NCBI RefSeq assembly: GCF_042655485.1
Contig: NZ_JBHSMC010000001.1
Coordinates: forward strand, 434,001 to 498,000
DNA: 64,000 bases
Reading direction: 5' to 3'
DNA from: Lederbergia graminis
GTDB taxonomy: Bacteria; Bacillota; Bacilli; Bacillales; Bacillaceae_C
Shown here: positions 42,132 through 50,213 of the stretch, one piece after another
Layout of the letters: every line of letters begins with the position of its first letter
How positions within the stretch are numbered: position 1 is the stretch's first letter
Notes under the pieces: model-generated
Told to the model about the DNA's origin: nothing
The model's input: only the letters and a program-made list of their open reading frames with translations
The model's database searches: none
Made by a program: the position numbers and the translations under genes

Positions 42132-43382
42132 TTAGATCACTTCTTCTTTTCTTTGTAAGTATCTATATAAAAATATACCTGCGAGTGTACAAAATAATGC
42201 ACAGAGACCAATGAAAATAAAGCCTGATTGTAATCCTCTTATTAGTCCAACTTCCGCTCCTTGCAATTTGGTAAACCATTGCTTGAATACATCAATTACA
42301 AAACCGATTAGCATGTTTCCAATTACAAGCGCAATCCCCATTAAAGTAACTGTAAACGTAATTGCCGTTTCCGTACCATTTGGATACCTTTTTGCAAGTA
42401 ATGCCATAACCGTTGGATAAATGGGAGCAACTCCTACCCCTGCAAGAGCAAATAAGAAAACCCCTGGAGATCCAAGGAGAACTCCTAGAATAATACTAAA
42501 AGTAGCTATACCTGAAAAATAGATAAGCGATTTTGCAAACCCAACCTTGTCAATTATTGGACCTAAAAGCAGTCTTGCAAGCATGAAAAACAAAAAGAAG
42601 ATGGATAACATTGCAGACGACTTCGCAGTAGTCCAATTGTGTGCTTTTTCTAGATAGTTGACTAACCATCCACCAATAGACAATTCAGCAATAACACCAA
42701 ATGATAATATGGCAATTATTAGCCAGGCTGCAGGATCTTTTAAGAAAACTTTTACTGGCATTTTATCTTCTTTCTCTATTGTTTGTTTAGGTTCTTTAAT
42801 AAAAATAGTTGGGATCATTGGAATTATACATAAAGATAACATGATTAAATACATACCTCTCCAGCCTAAGTCATGACCAAAAATATGCCAACCCATCATA
42901 CTTGCTGCAATGATTGGTGCGATTGTTGAACTTAGTCCATAAAAAAAGTGTGAGAGATTCATCATAAATCCTGTGTTTCTAATAAATATTTTGGCAGCAA
43001 AAATAGCTAAAACTATTTCGAGCATTCCGTTTCCAACATACATTAAAAAATAAGATAAAGAAAAAGTGAAATATGTATTCGCAATATAAATAAAAAGACC
43101 CGAAATAGTCATGGATCCAAATGCGATGAAAGAGGTCGTTTTCACCCCTAGTTTTAATGTAACAATACCTGTAAACGAGCAAGCTAACAGATAACCAATT
43201 GAATTATAAGCTAGTAGCATCCCAAGCTGTAATTCATTAATTCCAAAGTCACTTTGCATACGTGGTATTGCTGGACCCTTAATATTTTCTGAAAAGCCAA
43301 AAACAAGAAAACCTATGAAAATAACTAAATAGGAAGCTGGTAAATATTTTTGGATAAAATTTAATTTTTGTGCCTGTTCCAT
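42132..43382 (-). CDS. MFS sugar transporter-like protein (GlcP/FucP type)
   Basis: A 416-residue 12-helix MFS protein. Features such as NIKGPAIPRMQSDFGI in loop 1-2, the absence of a strong drug-antiporter motif C, and GVGVAPIYPTVMALLAKRYP in helix 10 resemble the FucP/GlcP sugar:H+ symporters (B. subtilis GlcP). A sugar substrate is therefore likely but not proven. Single-gene unit between two terminators. Confidence 0.72.
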   Translation of the reverse strand: MEQAQKLNFIQKYLPASYLVIFIGFLVFGFSENIKGPAIPRMQSDFGINELQLGMLLAYNSIGYLLACSFTGIVTLKLGVKTTSFIAFGSMTISGLFIYIANTYFTFSLSYFLMYVGNGMLEIVLAIFAAKIFIRNTGFMMNLSHFFYGLSSTIAPIIAASMMGWHIFGHDLGWRGMYLIMLSLCIIPMIPTIFIKEPKQTIEKEDKMPVKVFLKDPAAWLIIAILSFGVIAELSIGGWLVNYLEKAHNWTTAKSSAMLSIFFLFFMLARLLLGPIIDKVGFAKSLIYFSGIATFSIILGVLLGSPGVFLFALAGVGVAPIYPTVMALLAKRYPNGTETAITFTVTLMGIALVIGNMLIGFVIDVFKQWFTKLQGAEVGLIRGLQSGFIFIGLCALFCTLAGIFLYRYLQRKEEVI

Positions 43383-43487
43383 AAACTATCCTCTCAAAAG
43401 TCAAAAATGAAAATTGCGCTTACATAAGCTTATCATATAATTTCTCTTGTCAATACTGTTATTTTTACCTTCTAAAAATATTACATT

Positions 43488-43521
43488 AAAAAAGCCATTC
43501 TTTTTAATAAGAATAGCTTTT
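43488..43521 (-). terminator. Terminator of the nagZ-like gene
   Basis: Minus-strand hairpin AAAAGCTATTCTT / AAGAATGGCTTTTT with one wobble, then TTAATG. Confidence 0.65.
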
Positions 43522-43525
43522 CATA

Positions 43526-44749
43526 TTACTCATTCATATATTTTTCTAATACACCATTTATTGTTTGATTTAAAATATCTATATCTACATTATCGACTGT
43601 AGTATCTTTTAATTTATATTTTTGTTTTAGTTTAATTATTCTTTCCACACTTTCATTTATTCTACTTTCGCTAATTTCCCCTGATTCAACTGCTGAAACT
43701 AAGGCGTCAATTGCTGTAATTACTTTTGAAAAGTCGTGTGCTATTAATACAATATCACTTCCAGCTTTTACAGACTTTACAGTTGCCTCTCCAATTCCAT
43801 AATGATCCATAATGGCATTCATCGTCATATCATCAGTCATCACTACACCGTTGAACTGAAGCTCCTCTCTCAATATTCCAGAAATAATAGGAGTTGACAT
43901 AGATGAGGGATATGTAGGATCTATTTTCGGGAGTAATATATGCGCGACCATGACAACATCTGTTCCTTCATTAATCGCATTTTGAAATGGTATTATCTCT
44001 AGTTCATTAATTTCTTCTCGGGTTTTATCCACAATAGGTAATTCTAAATGCGAATCAACTGATGTATCTCCATGGCCAGGAAAATGCTTTACAACTGGTA
44101 TTACATGTTGTGCTTCAATCCCTTTCATAGTCTGTATACCTAATTTACTTACAATGTCTACATTGTTACCAAATGATCTATCACCAATGACTGGATTATT
44201 AGGATTACTATTAACATCTAATACCGGAGCAAAGTTCATATTGAATCCGAATGCATTTAATTGCTGTCCTAATAGCTCACCAAAATCATAGGAAAATCTC
44301 TCATTACCTATTTCCCCTATTTGTTGATTCGTAGGCATCTCCACTATATTACCTGGTAATCTTGTAACTCTACCCCCTTCTTGGTCAACTCCTAGAAATA
44401 ATGGAAATCGATTATCCAAGTTAGTAGTTTTCACATCATTTAACAGCTCAACTGATTGTTCTGGGTTTTGAAGATTATCTCCATAAAAGATTAAACCACC
44501 CACATTATATTTCGATATTAATGTCTTTGTATTTTCGTTAAGAACTGTATCATCAATGCCAGCGAAAATCATCTGGCCAACCTTTTCTTCTAAACTCATG
44601 TTATCAATGACAGAATCCTTTTGTTGGTTGCTTTCCTCACTCTTACCATTAGAATCGCTTTCCTGACTACTATTCTTCATATTAACGAAGATTAGCACAG
44701 ATGCAGCTATAAGATTCAGTAGGAGTAAGGTAATAATTACTTTCTTCAT
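43526..44749 (-). CDS. nagZ: Beta-N-acetylhexosaminidase, GH3 (NagZ-like), exported
   Basis: About 407 residues. An N-terminal membrane segment (residues 3-22) and a polar Ser/Glu/Asn-rich spacer anchor it outside the cell. The GH3 barrel has LGVDQEGGRVTRLPG, the NagZ-specific loop KHFPGHGDTSVDSHLELP that carries the His/Asp acid-base dyad, and nucleophile Asp in VMTDDMTMNAI. It should remove N-acetylglucosamine from cell-wall muropeptides, as B. subtilis NagZ does. There is no amidase or C-terminal domain. GGAGG precedes ATG 44749. Confidence 0.9.
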   Translation of the reverse strand: MKKVIITLLLLNLIAASVLIFVNMKNSSQESDSNGKSEESNQQKDSVIDNMSLEEKVGQMIFAGIDDTVLNENTKTLISKYNVGGLIFYGDNLQNPEQSVELLNDVKTTNLDNRFPLFLGVDQEGGRVTRLPGNIVEMPTNQQIGEIGNERFSYDFGELLGQQLNAFGFNMNFAPVLDVNSNPNNPVIGDRSFGNNVDIVSKLGIQTMKGIEAQHVIPVVKHFPGHGDTSVDSHLELPIVDKTREEINELEIIPFQNAINEGTDVVMVAHILLPKIDPTYPSSMSTPIISGILREELQFNGVVMTDDMTMNAIMDHYGIGEATVKSVKAGSDIVLIAHDFSKVITAIDALVSAVESGEISESRINESVERIIKLKQKYKLKDTTVDNVDIDILNQTINGVLEKYMNE

Positions 44750-44840
44750 TTTTTTCCTCCACATTTAGCTTAAAAAAACAGCACCCATTAAATGGTAACA
44801 CCAATGATATTAGGATAACGAATTATTAAAAAAATAGCAA

Positions 44841-45638
44841 TTATTGTATTTGATGCATCCAACTATCCATAAAAACAATATTTTTCTTATACAATTTACG
44901 CTCTAAAACTTTCTTTGTTGTAAATTCACCGATGTTTATTACTTTGTTTAACCCTTTTGTTTCGAACCTACCAACATCATGTAGGTCGATATCAATTAAT
45001 ACATCGGCATGCTCCTTCAAGCAGCGATTTGTATTTTTTTGACTAGCTATATCAATATATCTATTAATATAAGAAAACATGTTTGAAGGGTAATGTGGAT
45101 TAGAACTTCTAACTCTTACAGAAGTAACATTCTTTGCTCCCATCTTTCTTACAATATCTGCAGGATTATTATTTAAAATATAACCATCAACTAGTAATTG
45201 ATTATCTTTTTCAATGGGAGAAAATATCCCAGGTATAGCTATGCTAGCTCTTATCGCAAGTGCAACCTCTCCAGTATCAATAACAACCATTTCACCCGAG
45301 ATAAGATCCACGCATATAACAGCAAAAGGTATTTCTAAGTCTTCGAAGTGTTTTCCTTCCGTTAATTTTAAAAGAGTTTGGTAAATTCTATCTCCTTTTA
45401 AAAAACCTTTACGATTAAAACATACATCCAAATATCGTCTTACAGACAAATTCTCAACAATAGCTTTCATCATTTCTGGTTTTATTCCGCATGCATAAAG
45501 TCCACCTACTACTGACCCAGCACTTGTACCTGCAATATGAGTAATTTTTATATCATTACGTATAAGTTCTTTAAGTGCCCCGATATGTGCTACCCCTCTG
45601 AGAGAACCTCCTCCAAGGGAAAGACCTGTCTCTCTCAA
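44841..45638 (-). CDS. Patatin-like phospholipase
   Basis: A 265-residue patatin fold with the oxyanion loop GGGSLRG, nucleophile Ser39 in AGTSAGSV and catalytic Asp151 in VDGYI (in place of the usual DGG/DGA). The family hydrolyses acyl ester bonds of lipids. It has no signal peptide and should act at the inner face of the membrane. TTG 45638 overlaps the stop codon of the DedA gene, so it is translationally coupled to it. The operon also encodes a glycolipid glycosyltransferase. Confidence 0.87.
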   Translation of the reverse strand: MRETGLSLGGGSLRGVAHIGALKELIRNDIKITHIAGTSAGSVVGGLYACGIKPEMMKAIVENLSVRRYLDVCFNRKGFLKGDRIYQTLLKLTEGKHFEDLEIPFAVICVDLISGEMVVIDTGEVALAIRASIAIPGIFSPIEKDNQLLVDGYILNNNPADIVRKMGAKNVTSVRVRSSNPHYPSNMFSYINRYIDIASQKNTNRCLKEHADVLIDIDLHDVGRFETKGLNKVINIGEFTTKKVLERKLYKKNIVFMDSWMHQIQ

Positions 45639-46243
45639 TTACTACTTCCTCCCTCTCGTGCTTCTGTTAGTTTTTTGTTTTTCGATTTTCTATATAAAAT
45701 AACGGAAATGACTCCAAGGATGATGAAAGCTACTATATAACCATATACACTATACGTGCTAAAATAACGCTTAAACGTTTCAATATTTCCCTTAAAGTAG
45801 TTTCCTAATAAAACCATTACATATGACCATGGATAAATGCCTACAAATGTTAGGGCTAAATATTTCCATCTATTGACTTTACTTACACCTGCCACATATG
45901 AAATATAATTACCAATTCCAAATGGGCGTGACAAGGCAATACTCCATATTCCATAACGCTTGAAAAACTTAATAGCTTTATCGACTCCTTTTTCTAGCCT
46001 TTTTGGAAATCGCCCATTAAGCTTCTTTCCAATAAAATATGGAATAATACTCGCAACTGTGTATGAAAAACTCATACCAATTGAAATAAATGCTGTTTCT
46101 ATATAACCTGGAGATAATATATAGCCGTATGAAAGAACGATAACCAGACCGGGAAATGGTAAGGAAGATCCTTCAAGAAACATAACAATAAAAAGTCCTG
46201 GAAGTCCGATACTATTTAACCACTCCAATAGTTGTTGAATCAT
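45635..46243 (-). CDS. DedA-family membrane protein
   Basis: A 202-residue DedA/SNARE-associated protein: an N-terminal re-entrant motif (FLEGSSLPFPGLVIVLSYG), the FxxxYG/R motif (FKRYGIWSIALSRPFGIGNYISYVAG) and four to five helices. Family members are linked to lipid translocation, including recycling of undecaprenyl phosphate. Start ATG 46243 with GGGAG. It lies between a glycosyltransferase and a patatin gene, all on the same strand, so a lipid substrate is likely. Confidence 0.87.
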   Translation of the reverse strand: MIQQLLEWLNSIGLPGLFIVMFLEGSSLPFPGLVIVLSYGYILSPGYIETAFISIGMSFSYTVASIIPYFIGKKLNGRFPKRLEKGVDKAIKFFKRYGIWSIALSRPFGIGNYISYVAGVSKVNRWKYLALTFVGIYPWSYVMVLLGNYFKGNIETFKRYFSTYSVYGYIVAFIILGVISVILYRKSKNKKLTEAREGGSSN

Positions 46244-46288
46244 ATGAAGCTCCCTTTCCAATTAAACATACATATCTAATTGGTAAAT

Positions 46289-47437
46289 TTACAAAATACT
46301 ACTATGTGTTGATATATAGCCAAAATCATTACTATTAATTATCTTTTTAATGAATAGGTATATTTCGGATGGTTTTCCCGCAGCAGTTTCCTCTAAGTAT
46401 AATTGGACGTTATTTAACAATTCTTCTCGCCTTCTATTGTTGCTGTATAATACATTCTCAATTTGTAATTCAAATGGTATGTCATCTTTCAGCATGTGCA
46501 CTAAACCTAATTTTTCTAGCAATCGGAGATTTATTTCTTCTTGGCCTGGTAACGCAGAATGAATAAAAATCGGCAATTCTTTCTGTAAGGCTTCACTTAT
46601 TGTTACACCACCAGGTTTCGTAATAATGGCATCCACATAATCGTATAACTGATTCATTTTCTCTTTTGAATTTATATAAGGTAATGGATGTATATTTTCA
46701 CTGCTACTTTTAGATAGTTTTTGGAACAATTGTTCATTTTTACCACATAAAACAAAAAATTCTATCTTAGATTGACCTTGTTTTTCTAATATTTCCGCAA
46801 TATTTCCTAACCCTACACTTCCCCCAGAGATTAATACTTTATATGTTGATTCTTTTTTCGAAATTTCATTATTGTGTTTTAAAAATTGTTCTGCTATCGG
46901 GATTCCGGTAACGATAACTCTATCTTCCGAAATTCCGCTATTATGAATCAATTCATCTTTTACCATTTGACTCGGAACAAAATGATAATCGATGCGTTCT
47001 CTTCCCCAAATATCATTAATAAAGAAATCGGTATATACATTGATTACAGGAATATTGCATTGACCTCTACATTTAAGTTGATTTAGAAAGTAGGATGGAA
47101 ATCCGTGAGTACATATGATTAAATCAGGCTTCTCTTCATGTATGATTGTTCTCATTTTACTTAAAAATAAAATTTCATAATATTTAAAGGACCTTCCCGT
47201 TTTGGAATGTGCCAAATGGGTGTAAACCCAAGCATACATCTTTGGAAAATGGTGGATCCATTCTAGATATGTTTTTGTGACAAGTGTTTCAATGAATGGA
47301 TTCCACGCACTAAGAAGGTCAATCTTCTTACATATAATAGAGGAATCCCTATTTGTTATATAACTTTGAATCGTATCAGCAACTTGGTGATGTCCAGAAG
47401 GCATTCTTAATAATGGGAAAAATAATATCTTCTTCAT
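46289..47437 (-). CDS. Diacylglycerol glycosyltransferase-like GT28 enzyme
   Basis: A 382-residue two-domain GT-B enzyme of the MGDG synthase/UgtP/MurG type. The N-terminal domain has the acceptor loop MPSGHHQVADTI; the C-terminal domain has ISGGSVGLG, FVLCGKN and the sugar-nucleotide motif IITKPGGVTISEAL. Such enzymes add glucose or galactose to diacylglycerol to make glycolipids. It is first in an operon with a DedA protein and a patatin. It could also act on a different lipid acceptor. Confidence 0.85.
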   Translation of the reverse strand: MKKILFFPLLRMPSGHHQVADTIQSYITNRDSSIICKKIDLLSAWNPFIETLVTKTYLEWIHHFPKMYAWVYTHLAHSKTGRSFKYYEILFLSKMRTIIHEEKPDLIICTHGFPSYFLNQLKCRGQCNIPVINVYTDFFINDIWGRERIDYHFVPSQMVKDELIHNSGISEDRVIVTGIPIAEQFLKHNNEISKKESTYKVLISGGSVGLGNIAEILEKQGQSKIEFFVLCGKNEQLFQKLSKSSSENIHPLPYINSKEKMNQLYDYVDAIITKPGGVTISEALQKELPIFIHSALPGQEEINLRLLEKLGLVHMLKDDIPFELQIENVLYSNNRRREELLNNVQLYLEETAAGKPSEIYLFIKKIINSNDFGYISTHSSIL

Positions 47438-47605
47438 AGAATGTAATTCATCCTTTCATTATTTCCCTACCCTGTATATTAATCATATAAGCCTCTAAAT
47501 ATTCTTTTAACAATCCTAAGGCTAAATTTTCACTCCGACTTAAGACGGATTATTAATATTTCATTCAACTATATAGACGATATGTGATTGAAAAACCCTA
47601 CGAGA

Positions 47606-47645
47606 AAATAAAAAAAGCGAAAAAGCAGATTCGCTTTTTCACTTA
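47606..47645. terminator. Terminator hairpin
   Basis: AAAAAGCGA / TCGCTTTTT with a ten-base loop, just past the 3' end of the permuted papain-like gene (minus strand). Confidence 0.75.
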
Positions 47646-47673
47646 CATGTTTTTAAAAATATAAATAAAATAA

Positions 47674-48300
47674 TTATAATTTCAAGAAACTAAAAAATGC
47701 ACTTGCAGTACCTATACTTCTTCTCATAATGAAACCTGCAATTGGTTTAATCTTATTTGTTTCTATTTGTTGTTCTTGACTTACATACGTACTTAATTTC
47801 CCCTTGTAGATTAATGTAAGGGATGGTATTGCCATTATGTCTTGAGGTCTAACTAAATTTGACGGTTTTGTTATTGGATTTTGACGCATTAATTGCAGTA
47901 CATCTGCGACAAATTGTGAACAAAAGTAAGCATTCTTTCTCTTTAGTTGAATATTTAATGCTACTGCAAATAAACCTATAAAATTATATCTGTAATAATC
48001 TTTATACTTATTAAGACATGCTACCATTTCTTGCATCCTGCTAAATTCTTCCTCTGTCACTTCACATGAATAAATTGCACAATCTACACCTTTAAATATT
48101 CCTTTTCGCACATCTTCCCGAACAAAACCACCGATTAAGGGATTCCACTGTCGTTTACGGCCAAAGCTATAAACTTCATTCAAGTCTCGATCAAATGAAA
48201 TGGAAACATGATTTAGTGGTTGTTTTGTGTATAATTTAATCATTTTCGTTAATAGTGATCCCGTATCAGTGAAAAGTAAATAAACAGTCTTTCCCTGCAT
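47674..48300 (-). CDS. Circularly permuted NlpC/P60-like (YiiX-type) protein
   Basis: About 208 residues from ATG 48300. The His of the catalytic pair comes first (His31 in PLNHVSISFD) and the Cys later (Cys127 in AYFCSQFVADVL), the order of the permuted papain-like YiiX/YebB group. No signal peptide is visible. These proteins are thought to cleave amide or ester bonds, often in lipids or peptides. Between this gene and the peptide precursor gene lie about 300 bp without another gene. It could be a target of the nearby quorum-sensing system, but I see no operator. Confidence 0.72.
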   Translation of the reverse strand: MQGKTVYLLFTDTGSLLTKMIKLYTKQPLNHVSISFDRDLNEVYSFGRKRQWNPLIGGFVREDVRKGIFKGVDCAIYSCEVTEEEFSRMQEMVACLNKYKDYYRYNFIGLFAVALNIQLKRKNAYFCSQFVADVLQLMRQNPITKPSNLVRPQDIMAIPSLTLIYKGKLSTYVSQEQQIETNKIKPIAGFIMRRSIGTASAFFSFLKL

Positions 48301-48342
48301 AATAAAATCCCCATCCTTCATCGAACAAAACCAATCATGCAT

Positions 48343-48584
48343 GAATTTCTAACACAACAAATACGATGCCTAAGAGTCTCCTATAAAAAGGACGTATAAT
48401 AAAAATTCACTCTCACTCTGACCTACTAATCTAATATATTTCAGAAACCTAACCAATAGTAATAAAATTCATAATTTTATTATATCATTCTTTTTCTTTT
48501 ACTTACCAGTGCTTTTTTCCTTTACTTACTTTCGTCTAAAATATATTACTCTATCTTATTGTTACTGTCAAAAATGCTTTTTAC
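48343..48584. other. Gene-free stretch before the permuted papain-like gene
   Basis: About 240 bases, A/T-rich, without an ORF I can support on either strand. It must contain the promoter of the minus-strand gene at 47674-48300; a TATAAT-like sequence lies near 48395. Confidence 0.35.
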
Positions 48585-48626
48585 ATAAAAATAGCGCTAA
48601 CCACTTAGGCATAGCGCTATTTTTAT
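48585..48626 (-). terminator. Strong terminator after the peptide precursor gene
   Basis: Perfect 14-bp hairpin ATAAAAATAGCGCT / AGCGCTATTTTTAT with a 14-base loop, 25 bp after the precursor stop codon. It closes the regulator-peptide operon. Confidence 0.88.
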
Positions 48627-48650
48627 CTCTTTAACTATTAAACTGTAAAA

Positions 48651-48923
48651 TTAATGTTGCGTCGGCATGTCTTCATAATCTGAACCAAGTGCCATCATTA
48701 CAGGAGTAATACTGTGCTGAGTTGGCATGTCCTCGTAATCAGAACCTAATGACAATAGTACTGGTTTACTATGTTGAGTTGGCATGTCTTCATAGTCAGA
48801 TGCTAATTGACTAATTGGAGAAATACTATGTTGTGTAGGCATATCCTCATAATCTGATGCTAGTGCACCATTAGCACCAAATAAGCCAATCAATAAAGCG
48901 GATATTAATAATATTCTTTTCAA
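48651..48923 (-). CDS. Secreted four-copy peptide precursor (candidate quorum-sensing pheromone)
   Basis: A 90-residue precursor starting at TTG 48923 with AAAGGGG upstream. Residues 1-22 form a classical signal peptide (KR, hydrophobic core, cleavage after GALA). Then come four identical copies of SDYEDMPTQH at 23-32, 42-51, 61-70 and 81-90. Three linkers of nine to ten residues separate them (SISPISQLA, SKPVLLSLG, SITPVMMALG), each ending in a small-Leu-Ala/Gly site like that after the signal peptide. The last copy ends at the stop codon, fixing the C-terminus at His. The gene lies 46 bp after a PlcR-like regulator gene and before a strong terminator. The family (Phr, PapR, NprX) usually has one copy; four is unusual. 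Confidence 0.85.
   Translation of the reverse strand: MKRILLISALLIGLFGANGALASDYEDMPTQHSISPISQLASDYEDMPTQHSKPVLLSLGSDYEDMPTQHSITPVMMALGSDYEDMPTQH
48654..48857 (-). repeat. Four in-frame copies of a 30-bp peptide-coding repeat
   Basis: Copies at 48828-48857, 48771-48800, 48714-48743 and 48654-48683, with periods of 57, 57 and 60 bp. The encoded ten residues are identical in all four, while nine of the ten codons differ between copies at synonymous positions; the tenth is ATG. Confidence 0.95.
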
Positions 48924-48969
48924 TCTAATTTGCCCCTTTCAAAAAAAATTTATTCAATTCTATTATACA

Positions 48970-49863
48970 TTAACTAGGTATTTTTTCCAATTCCTTTTCT
49001 ACTAATTTAGTAAGATTCTCTTTTTCTTGTAATTTAAATACTTGCAAAGATTTATTTAATGTTTCTCTACTCAATTCTATTTTCCCTATATGTTTATAAT
49101 TTAAACCTGCTTGATACAAAAACTCACCAAGAAGATATAATATTTCATCGTTAATACATTGTTGTATGCCTTTTTCGCAATATTTAAGTGACTCATCATA
49201 CTTCTCTATTCTAGTTAATGATTGTGCTAAACCAAATAAGGCTCTTAACTTTACCTGAGGATCTGATAAAGAGGGAAGTTTCTCCATATCATCTAATATT
49301 TCTTTTAATAATGTAATCGCCTTTTCGAAACATTGATCATCTTTTTCAATTAAAGCAATAGACATCTTAATTTCAATCTCTTGCTCTGTTAAGCCTTTTT
49401 TACTTGGATTTGTTAATTCGATAGCTTCAATCAACATACTTATAGAAGATTGTTTATTTCTATTGTTTGAATCTGCTAAATAATAAAGACATATAGCTTC
49501 ATGCCAATGTAAAAATTGTTTACTTGAAGGGAAATTAAAAAGTGGATTTTTCTTTTCACGTTGTACAATTTCATAGATTGCTTGATAATTACGATCCCTT
49601 TTAAACTTTTTAATTAGTCCGCTAACAGCTGAAACATAGCTCATAGAATCTGCTGATGTAAAATCGAAAAAATCACTTAAATTAACGTTTAATTTATTTG
49701 CTAATCTGAAAAGCTCATCTATTGTTGGTACTTGTTTGTTTTTTTCAATTAAGGTAAGTTCTTCAACTGTGCAAATATCTTCTGCTAGATCAGCAAGCGA
49801 CATGCCTTTATATTTTCTTAACGACTGAAGGATTTCACCAATATTAACGAAACTTTCACCCAT
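48970..49863 (-). CDS. PlcR-like HTH-TPR regulator (RRNPP family)
   Basis: A 297-residue protein. Residues 8-65 form an XRE-type helix-turn-helix (GEILQSLRKYKGMSLADLAEDI...VPTIDELFRLANKLNV). Residues about 70-295 are helix-turn-helix pairs of the TPR type (LRALFGLAQSLTRIEKYDESLKYCEKGI; LLGEFLYQAGLNYKHIGKIELSRETL). This layout and length are those of PlcR/PrgX-like regulators, which bind an imported signalling peptide in the TPR groove. AAAGGGG precedes the ATG. The gene for a secreted repeat peptide follows in the same direction, as papR follows plcR. The imported peptide should be a fragment of SDYEDMPTQH; target genes are unknown, with the divergent chemoreceptor gene as the first candidate. 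Confidence 0.88.
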   Translation of the reverse strand: MGESFVNIGEILQSLRKYKGMSLADLAEDICTVEELTLIEKNKQVPTIDELFRLANKLNVNLSDFFDFTSADSMSYVSAVSGLIKKFKRDRNYQAIYEIVQREKKNPLFNFPSSKQFLHWHEAICLYYLADSNNRNKQSSISMLIEAIELTNPSKKGLTEQEIEIKMSIALIEKDDQCFEKAITLLKEILDDMEKLPSLSDPQVKLRALFGLAQSLTRIEKYDESLKYCEKGIQQCINDEILYLLGEFLYQAGLNYKHIGKIELSRETLNKSLQVFKLQEKENLTKLVEKELEKIPS

Positions 49864-50213
49864 TTTATATACCCCTTTGTCAAGAAAAAATTAATAATTA
49901 GTTTTACCCATTATAATTATACCAATAATTTCATCTTTATAATATTTCTTTTTGATTACAACCTTTCACTCATACTATAGTACATAAGGTTTGTATCCAT
50001 ATTACTGTTCATCCTTATATTATACAGGATTTGTTTAAAATTCCACCTTTTCTGCTCAGGATAAAATATTAAAAAATTACAAATTAGGTATTTAGATTTA
50101 GTGAAAATTGTCGATATAATATGAAAATGCTCTTGTATGTACATATATTTACAGTAATTATATATGCACATCTTGTACGCACATATTTCATAGTATATAA
50201 GGGGGAACATTAA
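49864..50213. other. Divergent regulatory region between the RRNPP regulator and the chemoreceptor
   Basis: About 350 bases without a supportable gene. It holds two direct repeats of CTTGTAYGYACATAT (50132-50150 and 50172-50188) and several TATAAT-like boxes. Promoters for both divergent genes must lie here. Confidence 0.5.
50132..50188 (+). promoter_or_regulatory. Direct repeat CTTGTA-YGYACATAT, candidate operator
   Basis: Copy 1 at 50132-50150 contains the palindrome TATGTACATA; copy 2 at 50172-50188 reads CTTGTACGCACATATTT. They are 40 bp apart start to start, about four helical turns, and the second ends 26 bp before the chemoreceptor start. The TATG...CATA character recalls PlcR boxes but is not the known consensus. 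Confidence 0.45.

Noticed and set aside
48654..48857. Regularly spaced 30-bp repeats, CRISPR-like in period
   Set aside because: The period is a multiple of three, all copies lie in one reading frame, variation is synonymous and spacers are 27-30 bp of related coding sequence. It is a peptide precursor, not a CRISPR array.
49956..50210. 84-codon ORF on the minus strand
   Set aside because: The composition is that of A/T-rich spacer (many Tyr, Ile, Cys), it covers the divergent promoter region and has no ribosome binding site.
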